From Mikania micrantha (Eukaryota > Streptophyta > Magnoliopsida > Asterales > Asteraceae): 64,000 nt of DNA. The notes under the pieces are model-generated. The model ran no database searches, was not told the origin of the DNA, and worked only from the letters and a program-made list of their open reading frames with translations. The stretch is taken from contig CM018692.1 of assembly GCA_009363875.1 (NCBI GenBank), positions 90,982,137 to 91,046,136 of the forward strand, read 5' to 3'. Positions 55,609-64,000 of the stretch are shown in pieces. Position numbers and translations under genes: made by a program. Positions within the stretch are counted from its first letter, which is position 1, and every line of letters starts with the position of its first letter.

Positions 55609-57013
55609 GTAGTAAAGGATGAAGTTGTGGATCTGGCTGGTAGTTTGATGACTAAGTTTGGTTTGGCTTGCTGAGTGGGTTGTGTTTGAGTTGGTGGAGG
55701 TGGTTGTGGTTTTGTATGTGGAGGAGGTTGTGTGGGTGCTTGTAATGGTTTGGCTGGTTTAGATGGCTTGGTTTTTGTGGGAGGTTTAGGTTGTGTGGGT
55801 TGAGAAGGTTTTAGGGGTGGAGGTGGTTGTGTAGGTGGAGGTGGTTGAGTAGGTGAAGGTGGTTGTGTTTGAGTTGGTGGAGGTGGTTGAGTAGGTGAAG
55901 GTGGTTGTGTAGGTGCCTGTGATATAATGGAAGCTGCAGAAGAGAAGGATAGGCTTGAGAACATCTTTTGAATCCTGGGATCTCTGGTTCTTTTGGCCAT
56001 TGTCTTTTGCCTCTTCCTTTTCGGTGATGACTCAGGAGTTGGAGTGTAATCCGCGTCCTGTGCTTCTTCTCGTTCTTGCCTGGTGGGAGGTGGCTTCTCA
56101 GGAACAAAGTCTTCACTTGATGAAGAAGAAGTCTCAAAAGTAGTATCCTCTGCAGCTTTATCAACTTTTGAACTTGTAGCCTGGACGTCATGCTCCTCAG
56201 CCACAAAGGCAACAGGAGTGCCTTGATCCTCCACAACGTTTTCATCCCCCACAAAACGTCCAAACTTTATCAGGGGCTCTGACCGATTTACTGCTTTTTT
56301 TCGCGCTTATTCATCTTCATGTATCCGAAAATGTCATCGCGCATTCTCTTGATCTCCAAAGTGCCAAGAGTGGGAGTCAAAGATGGATACTTCTTGTTGA
56401 TGATGATCTGCACAAATCGAGGGAATGCCAAGAAACGTTCCTTTCTTCGTCCCTTGATATTTGCGTACATGTCAATGAAGATCATCTTGGAGTAGTTGAA
56501 ATCCATTCCAAGTGCTAAAGCCACCAGGCAGGAACTAAGAGTCTGGTTCAGCACATCGTATCCACCCTTCCGTCCAGAGAGACACTATGTCACTACGTGA
56601 GCCAGATATCTCCTATACGGATGCGGTAGCTTCTTCTCAGTGGGTGGATAAGCGCCTTCATGTCCCATTTGAAAGACAGTTCGGTTCACCAACGCATGAG
56701 CAAGCTCAACAGGGTCAGAATCTTTGTCTCCGAACTGCAGACATTCTCTGATAATTTGCTCCGAAATTATGATGGGGTGACCCTGGATCTTTCCAACGAT
56801 AATGATGTTTCCATCTGCATCGACACTTTCTTCCACGGTGCTCCAGAAGCTCCTAACAAAGTCGGTCATAATGGGCGGATACTCCATAATGGCATAGTTG
56901 ATAGGCGACAAAATCAGTCCATCTACCATACTAAAGAACTCTGAGTGTTTGGCTGGAGGTTCCCAAAGAAATGCTGTCATGTTGTGATCATGCACAAATC
57001 GTAAGTCTGCCAT
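55609..57013 (-). pseudogene. Envelope-position ORF of the Sirevirus, 5' part
   Basis: Starts MADLRFVHDHNMTAFLWEPP at 57013. The first 240 codons form a domain common in plant transposon-annotated proteins (FFSMVDGLILSPINYAIMEY; GHPIIISEQIIRECLQFG; LALGMDFNYSKMIFIDM; LAFPRFVQIIINKKYPSL). A basic block KRKRQKTMAKR and a long Pro/Gln/Thr tract (PTQPPPPTQ units) follow, up to the Gypsy-2 junction. Breaks: TAG at 56585-56587 (probably CAG originally) and a one-base loss in an A run at about 56289-56300 that shifts the frame. The 3' part is at 42107-43769. Total original length about 1020 codons. No signal peptide at the start, so secretion-type envelope function is not supported by what I see. 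Confidence 0.75.
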
Positions 57014-58947
57014 CCGAAAAATACAAACAGATCAAGTTAGTTTAGGTTCAAGAAAGACTGGATTTGCCAAAAATCTTCTAAGTCTGAGTGTACACGAAGA
57101 CCAGAATGTTCACGAAACTCAGAGTTGAAAAAAAATTCTAAGTCTTGTGTACACGAAGACCAAGATGTACACGAAATACTTGATGTACACGAAATGTGAT
57201 CTGTACACGAAGCATTGGTTGTACACGAAGTGTTCGTGTACTCGAAGTTATTACATTTCATGTACTCCAAATTCTTTGAAAAACTTATCATTTTGGCTCC
57301 ATAGATGTTCTAATCCTATTCAATATACTCGCAATTGAGAGGCGACCAACATATTCACAAATCGCCTTTCAATTTTAAGCACTTCGTGGTCAATTTGACC
57401 AAAAACCTTCAGTACACGAAATTTGCGTATTCGAAACTTAATTTTGACCATAACTTTCGAATTCACGGTCAAAATTTGATAAAACTTTATACCTAAGGTC
57501 GCCTAAGTATGATCTAGAAGATGGTCGGAGTAGAATTTCAAAATTGGCTCTAGAAACTGAAATCGCCTCAGAGAAAGAAATCTGTACTCGAAAATGAAAA
57601 ATGTGTACACGAAAATCTGGTATTCGAAATTCAATATGCTTGGGCTATTTATAGAATTATTTCGAGTACACCATTTCGTGTACACAATTTCGAGTACACA
57701 CACTTAGTTAATTTTCGATTTAAAAATTCTAACTTTTCTAAAACAAAATAAAATAAAATAAAATAAAATAAAATAAAATAAAATTTGACAAGTTTAAGTT
57801 TAGTCGGGTCAAATTTGTGGGATCAAATTTGTTATCAAAATTTTTTACCATCTTAGATAATTTCTTAACAAAGCACAACCTTTAAATAGCTATTCCCACC
57901 AATAATTTCCACTCGTTATTTCATTTCTTAAAAATCAGTTTTATGATCAAGTTTTTCTGAAAGTATCTTATGGGAAATTTGTGAACATTTAGACTGTAAG
58001 ACTAGATTAATATGCAACCTATCAGTCTTGTTAAATCCTTTGTTTCAAACTTTGATTGTGTTTCAACGAACTTAAAATTATTTTGACAGAGTTTTAAGAT
58101 GAGAAAAGAAAAGAACAGATCCATTAGATTAGAATCAAGAACAAAAAGGGGTTCTATCATCTTGTGCTCATTGGCATCTTTTATTTACGGCTGCAGACAC
58201 ATTGGCCTTAACGTCACACATTCAGGTCTTTGCTTACGCAAAACATAGAATGCTTCAGTAGGTATTTCCCGCTCTTTGTTTGCACAAAACATAGGAAATA
58301 CCCGAGTTTTTCAAACACAATTTCAAGTTTATAGAAACACAATCTCGTTTTGATACAAGGATTTAATCAAAAAGTCAAATAGTTGTCACACATTTCTAGT
58401 TATCTAATGATCACAATTTCACACTTATTTATCGATTTATAGGTATTTTAATTTTGATCAAGTCTGATTATTTAAGTTTTGAAAAACTTATTTCAACTTC
58501 TTAGTACAGAATAGATATTCAAAGTTGTTATTCTTTTAGAAATCTTATTAAGATAGTAAAATTTTGATCCTTATAAATTATTTCACTTCCCAATTTGATC
58601 GATTCACTTTGCTTGTTCAAATAAACTCTTTTTGTATTTTCATAAGTTTTGAAAAGTTAAAAGTAATTTTGTAATTTTCTTTAAATAACAAGAAGCAGAA
58701 TCTCCTTTTCTAAGGGTTTCAAAACTCAACTCCCCCTAAACTTATAGATCATTTTAGACTTGACTCAACGACCGAAAATCTTTTTGTTGTTTTGTAAATT
58801 TTGACTCAAAGAACGAAAAATCTTTTTGTTGTTTTGCAAATTTTTGACTCAAAGAATGAAAAATATTTTTGTTGTTTTGTAAATTTTCTCCCCCTAAATT
58901 TGTGAACAAATTAAGACACAAATTTTAATGTATTTACAAAAATGCTT
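57014..58947 (-). other. Sirevirus spacer between pol and the extra ORF
   Basis: No ORF. Minus strand polypurine-like TTTAGGGGGAG occurs at about 58886-58896 and 58731-58741; a roughly 50-bp repeat (GACTCAAAGAACGAAAAATC + TTTTTGTTGTTTTG) stands 2.8 times at 58752-58888; an AAAAT microsatellite (8 units) at 57742-57783; and about 14 GTACACGAA/GTACTCGAA motifs at 57090-57720. The spacer may supply the leader or splice acceptor for the extra ORF. Confidence 0.75.
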
Positions 58948-61900
58948 TTAATTAAAGCTTATTAGTTTGAGAGAGGCAAGCAAGTGATGAAAGCGTGCTG
59001 TGTCGAACGGTTTTGTGATAAGGTCCGCTAGATTGTCATCTGTGTGGACCTTTTTAAGATGAATCAGTTTCCGTTCGAAACAGTCACGGATGAAGTGAAT
59101 CCGGATATCAATATGTTTAGTTTTGGAGTGTTGTACCGGATTTTTGACGATCTGTAAGGCTGCTTCATTGTCACAATAAATAGGAGAGTCAAGAAAGTTC
59201 AAACCGTAATCGAGGAGTTGTTGTTGCATCCAGATAACCTGAGAGCAGCAACTGGAAGCAGCAACATATTCGGCTTCTGCAGTGGATGTGGATACAGTCG
59301 TTTGCTTCTTGCATTGCCATGAGACAAGGCGATCTCCCAGGTACTGACATCCACCAGTGGTTGACTTCCTATCCAGGTTACATCCACCAAAGTCACTGTC
59401 TGAGTATGCAAATAATCGAAACTCAGAGTTCTTTGGGTACCAAAGACCGAGTTTAGGCTTCCCGACTAGGTACCGAAAGATTCTCTTGACAGCTATGAGG
59501 TGAGATGCCTTCGGATTTGCCTGATATCTAGCACACTGACATACTGAGAACATAATGTCTGGACGACTAGCAGTCAGATACATCAGAGAACCAATTATCG
59601 AGCGATAGAGGTGTTGATCAACATCTTCACCTTCCGAATCCGAAGTCAAGATAGGACGAGCGGCCATGGGAGTGGATGCCGGTTTTGACTCCATCATTTT
59701 AAACTTGTTCAAAATGTCTGTGACGTATTTTCCTTGGTGAATCAGCACACCCTTAGAATCCTGCTTCACCTGCAGACCTAGAAAGAAGGTCATTTCTCCC
59801 ATCGCGCTCATCTCAAACTTCTTCTTCATTACCCCCTCAAATTCTTTGCACAATGCTGAGCTTGTGGAGCCGAAAATAATGTCATCCACATAGATTTGGA
59901 CTAGAATTAAATCATCCTTATCCTTGCGAACGAAAAAAGTCTGATCAATGGCTCCACGGGTATATCCATTTGCGAGCAGGTGATCAGTAAGCGTAGCATA
60001 CCATGCTCGCGGTGCTTGATGAAGGCCGTAAAGAGCTTTGTCTAACTTGTAGACATGCTCTGGATACTGAGAATCTTCAAAACCAGGGGGTTGGCACACA
60101 TAGATTTCTTCCTTTACCTTTCCGTATAAGAAAGCTGTCTTCACATCCATCTGATATACCGCGAAGTTCATATAGGAGGCGTAAGCCAAGAAAATTCGAA
60201 TGGCTTCAAGTCGTGCAACTGGCGCAAAGACTTCCTCATAATCTATCCCCTTCTGTTGATAAAAGCCTTGAACCACCAACCTTGCTTTGTTTCTGATAAT
60301 GACTCCAGAGTCATCTCTTTTATTTCTGAAAACCCATCTGGTTCCTATAGGCAGTTTTCCTTTGGGCAGGGGAACCAGATTCCATACTTTAAGTTTCTGA
60401 AACTGCATCAGCTCTTCCTGCATTGCTTCAACCCAGCTGGACTCTTTGAGAGCCATTTTAACATTCTTGGGCTCAACCTGCGAGATAAAACAAGAATATA
60501 AACATGAATTAATTGGACCTGATTGACTTCTGGTAGTCGTCTCTTCAGGCAAGAGGTTCTGAGCTGTAATGGTTTTGCTTCGAGTGAGAACACCTTCCGA
60601 GAGAGGTCCAATAATATTTTCAACTGAATGATTCTTGTTTATACTGAGTGTTGGCACTTCTTCCACAGCTAGATTGTGTAGCAAGTTGCTGAGATTATTT
60701 ACTTGATCTATACTTGAAGAATAGATGTCGTCGGTATGAGCATTTTCACTTGACTCGGTTCCTTGATCCACACAATGTTCCTCAGGAATGCTATCTGAGA
60801 ACAATGGATTATCAAAGGTCTGGTGGGAGGAAGATGAGATTTGATCAGCTTTTGGAAGTGGTTGAACAGACTGAGAAGTGTCTGGTTCTGATGGGAGAAC
60901 TTCTTGTACTGGGGTCGGCTGAGCCGGAGTGTCACGATTGTACATGCCAGGAGGATCAACTGTCAAAAGATTAGGATCACATGGAACATAGTCAACTCTA
61001 TAGTCCACATCATCACCTTTGTAGAAATCATCGGCTTGCTCAGATGCTCCTGCATTCTCAGATGGAGTGCTGAAGGGCTTAAAAGTGGAGTCATACTCAA
61101 ATAGCCAGTTTGGACCAGAACCAGCATCAGTAGAGTTCATTTCTTGCCAATCTATGTAGTATGATTCCATAATCATCCGAGTTTTCTTGTTATAAACTCT
61201 GTATGCTGCCCTTTCAGACGAGTAGCCCACGAAGTAACACTCATCTGCCTTATCATCAAACTTATGGTTAGGCTCTGTATGAAGAAGAGTGAAAGGACAT
61301 CCGAATGACTTGAAGTGTCCAACTTTGGGCTTCTGATTGAATAGAATCTCGTAGGGAGTCTTCTGATGACGCTTGTTCAGAAGTGCTCTATTTTGAACAT
61401 AGCACGCAGTGTTAACTGCTTCAGCCCAGAAGAAGATTGGTAGCTTTGATTCTGACAACATTGTTCGTGCAGCTTCGATAAGTGTTCAGTTTCTTCTTTC
61501 AGCCACTCCATTCTGCTGTGGTGTTCTGGCTGCACTGTACTGCCTAGCAATCCCCTTTTCATCGCAGAAATCTATAAGAGTCTGATTTCTAAATTCAGTG
61601 CCATTATCAGTTCTAATCACCTTGACCTTTTGATTCTTCTGATTCTCAATCAAGGTAATGAACTTCTTCAGAATCTCTGGTGTTTCATCCTTCTCGGCCA
61701 GAAAGAACACCCAAGTGAATCTAGAATAATCATCTGTCACAACAAGACAATATGACTTCTTCCCAATACTCATTACGTTAACCAGTCCGAAGAGATCCAT
61801 ATGAAGAAGTTGAAGAACTGAAGAGATAGAATTGAACAATTTAGGCTTGTGGGGTCTCTTGTGTTGTTTCCCTTTGGCACAAGCGATACATTTCTCAATA

Positions 61901-62445
61901 GTGGAGAAATCTTTAGAAGGTAGACCGATGACGTGATCTCCCTTGGCGAGTCTGTTCAGATTCTTAAGATTTACATGACCCAGTCGCCGATGCCATAACA
62001 GACAATCATGCTCCGATGCCTTTGAGAACAAACAAGTGTTCTCTGTAAATGAATCTGAGTTCATATTGATAATATAGGCATTGTTTATCCTTGGAGTTCT
62101 CATCAGAATCCACTTCTCCGGCACTACAAATCCAGGTTTCAGAATAAGACACTCCTTGTTTGTGAAGTGTGTTGAAAAACTCTTGTCACATATTTGAGAA
62201 ACACTCAGAAGACTGTGATTGAGCTCTTCAACATAGTACACATCTTCAAAACTAAGAGTTCCATTTGTGACCGTGCCCTTCATGCTTATCCTTCCTCCCT
62301 TGTCTCCAGCAAATGACACATATCCTCCATTGAATGATGTAACTTCATGTAACTGAGAGAAATCCCCAGTCATATGCCGGGAACAGCCACTATCTACATA
62401 CCAAACATGTTTAAGCTTGCTTGGCTTTCTCTGCATAGTACACAT
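58948..62445 (-). pseudogene. Sirevirus-like Copia pol (protease-integrase-RT-RNase H) with one nonsense codon
   Basis: One frame of 1165 codons. It opens with the protease-flank motif WYVDSGCSRHMTGDFSQLHE. Integrase follows with HRRLGHVNLKNLNRLAKG and a CxxC finger (CIACAKGKQHKRPHKP), then a catalytic core (DLFGLVNVMS, DDYSRFTWVFF, RTDNGTEFRNQ, QQNGVAERRN). TGA at 61486-61488 replaces the Arg expected after VAERRN (CGA to TGA). Beyond it come MLSESKLPIFFWAEAVNTAC, reverse transcriptase (WVFRNKRDDSGVIIRNKARL; MDVKTAFLYGKV; catalytic YVDDIIFGS) and RNase H (YSDSDFGGCNLDRKSTTGG; STAEAEYVAASSC; CDNEAALQIVKNPV). It ends ..LASLKLISFN. Integrase before RT proves Copia order. Apart from the single stop the frame is complete. 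Confidence 0.93.
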
Positions 62446-62449
62446 TCAA

Positions 62450-64000
62450 CTAATGAGAAACAGGTACCCAAATCATAACAGATTTAGGTACTTTGGTAAT
62501 AGAATAGACTCTGTCCTTGGGTTTGGGTTTGGGTCTGTTTTTTAGCCTGTGTGAATTGTGCTTAATATGTTTTGTCATGCTTCCACTGCCCTGGTCAACT
62601 GGTTTTATCTTAGTTTTGAAAATCCTTGGTGTTTGCTTATGAAAACTAGATTGTGTTTTGTTTGATTTCTTATGTCTTTTTGCAGTGGAAGGAGTCTGAG
62701 TCTGAGTCCCCTTTTGAGAGGTTGCCTTAGGCTTGGAGGATGGTACGGTCCTCACATGTTTGTTAACCGGTTTAGCCTTAGGGATGACCTTCTGATTCTT
62801 CCCATAGAAGAATTCAGTAGGTCGGTGCAGACAGTGTCTAGCAATGTGGCCTGGTTTCCCACATGCATAACAGCAGACCTTTTGGTGAAATTCAATTGGG
62901 TCAAAGGGCTTTACATCACATTTACTTTGACTAGAGGATGAGTTTGAAGAAATTTGTTCCAATGACCCAGTTGGAATATAAGGTTCACAGTTAGGGTTCA
63001 ACTGTGAACTTTCCTCTTTAGTAACTGTGGAATGAGCCGGTGCAGTCTGTGATGTCAAAGGAGAGAAGGTTGATTTTATAGCAAACGTTTTTTGAAAATG
63101 TTTCAACATATCATTAAGATTAATGTCAATTTCATCGAATTTTCCAACAAAATCAGTTTTTGGAACAAAAGATGATTGTCTTGTAGATGTTGAACAATCT
63201 GTGCTCCTCCCAGCACTTCTTTCTACCTTCTTCTCCTCTAAACCTGCAACACTTAGTTTTTCTGCACAAACCTTAGAATCATTAGTCATAACAGGGTCAG
63301 CTGTGAGCATAACCGGTTTGGTGGGGAAATCACAAGCACGACTAGAATCCAATTCCAAGTCATCAACAGATGTGTTGATCCTTGGCATGCATGAGTAATT
63401 ATGGTTAAAGGGTGGTGCACACTCCTTAAAACCAAGACCCTTATTATCCCTCTTGAATTGTATGCTTACCATGTTTTCTAAAACTTTGCTTGAATAATCA
63501 AATTGTTCACATTTTACTGAAATTTTAGAAAGTTGAGTTTTGGCTTGGTCTAGCTCCAAAGTGAGTTCATCGATTTTGCGTCTAGCATCACGATAGTTGG
63601 ACTCTTTATCACTTAAAAGTTCTTTTAGCCTTGCCACATCCCGACCCTCGGCTTCAAGTTTCCTTTTAAAAATTCCTTCATTTTTAAGAAATTCTGAATT
63701 AAAGTATTTAAGTTTGTTTAATTCTTTGATTAATGATTCATTGTGTGACCTGTACTTAAATACTTTATTTATGCATGAGGTAGAGCAAAGATTTTCAGTT
63801 ACCTCCTTCTGTTTGTCGTCCACCTCGGCCATGAATGCATGACTCAGAGTCAGCTCTAGTTCCTGCACCTGATCACTCCAATCATAGGAGTTAGTCTCTT
63901 GAGTCACCAGTGCTTTAGATGTGCTAGCACTTCCTCCCGTAGCTGCAGTCACAGATTTCTCTTCAGTCTTCTTTTCTCCTTCTTTAGCCACTTTTGGCTG
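62450..64000 (-). pseudogene. Sirevirus-like gag, 3' part (continues past the window)
   Basis: Open from the window edge to TAG at 62450-62452, at least 516 codons. It contains a coiled coil (about 63830-63490: ELTLSHAFMAEVDDKQKEV, SLIKELNKLKYFNSEFLKNE, KIDELTLELDQAKTQLSK), one CCHC knuckle CYACGKPGHIARHC near 62870, and a basic Lys-rich tail, typical of large Sirevirus Gag. No start codon is in view. Pol opens in another frame, with an ATG 5 nt beyond the gag TAG and a TGA right before that ATG, so expression of pol would need reinitiation or the junction is damaged. SIRE1-type elements usually keep gag and pol in one frame separated by a stop (family knowledge), so a small indel here is likely. 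Confidence 0.85.

Larger units (their letters stand above)
41770..64000 (-). mobile_element. Sirevirus-like Ty1/Copia element with downstream extra ORF (incomplete at right)
   Basis: On the minus strand: gag (runs off at 64000), pol with integrase before reverse transcriptase (so Ty1/Copia), a 1.9-kb spacer with polypurine-like tracts, a long ORF in the envelope position, a polypurine tract and a short 3' LTR. The extra ORF after pol and repeated polypurine tracts are marks of Sireviruses (SIRE1/Maximus). The 5' LTR and primer site lie beyond the window. Gypsy-2 is nested in the extra ORF. Without it, more than 10.3 kb of this element is present. Confidence 0.85.

Noticed and set aside
55680..55920. 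Plus-strand Gly/Val-rich repeat
   Set aside because: Complement of the Pro/Gln/Thr tract of the Sirevirus ORF.

Overview
This window is plant nuclear DNA, from a eudicot with a repeat-rich genome. The repeat style recalls Asteraceae, but that is only an impression. One ordinary host gene, a single-exon SAUR auxin-response gene at 4366-4818, sits in a sea of transposable elements. A nuclear copy of plastid DNA (NUPT) carries ndhG, ndhE, psaC, ndhD and ccsA in plastome order. Introns, LTR retrotransposons with tRNA-Met primer sites, CACTA and MITE elements and plastid-derived pseudogenes all indicate a nuclear chromosome.

Layout. 1-2715: remains of two opposed Ty3/Gypsy elements, one LTR (+) inserted into the leader of another (-). 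3360-3630: worn CACTA end. 4166-4999: SAUR gene with a Tourist-like MITE placed exactly on its stop codon. 5354-5731: small hAT-type element. 6852-23790: a plastid segment of about 3.7 kb, split inside ndhD by a young 13.2 kb Ty3/Gypsy (Tekay-like chromovirus, 'Gypsy-1', 9185-22402, target duplication TTACC). 24179-35740: a second CACTA end, a broken coiled-coil transposon gene and a fragment of a tRNA-nucleotidyltransferase/poly(A)-polymerase-like gene. The coiled-coil gene is interrupted by a minus-strand solo LTR (24822-33902, target duplication ATTGC). That solo LTR is itself split, inside a 29-bp tandem array, by a non-coding Gypsy derivative that has lost its 5' LTR (25307-32060). 35741-41604: a non-autonomous CACTA element with matching terminal repeats, a transposase-associated pseudogene, a nested MITE and a 420-bp tandem array. 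41770-64000 (running off the right edge, minus strand): a Ty1/Copia Sirevirus-like element with gag, pol and a downstream envelope-position ORF. That ORF is cut by a second Ty3/Gypsy ('Gypsy-2', 43770-55608, target duplication GTAGT).

The most interesting content is not protein-coding. Across at least six different Gypsy LTR families here, short inverted repeats recur at fixed places while their arms change together: a hairpin directly before the polypurine tract that overlaps the gag-pol stop codon; a hairpin plus downstream box about 300 bp before the LTR end; a larger stem-loop module repeated in leaders and LTRs; and a ~103-bp tandem family built on a small palindrome. Such arm covariation suggests selection on RNA (or DNA) structure. 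Gypsy-2 LTRs also carry a tRNA-like segment, and Gypsy-2 has an extra acidic coiled-coil ORF ahead of gag. Nearly all coding breaks are single nonsense changes of the C-to-T/G-to-A type, as expected in methylated silent DNA. All comparisons were made by eye, without alignment software.
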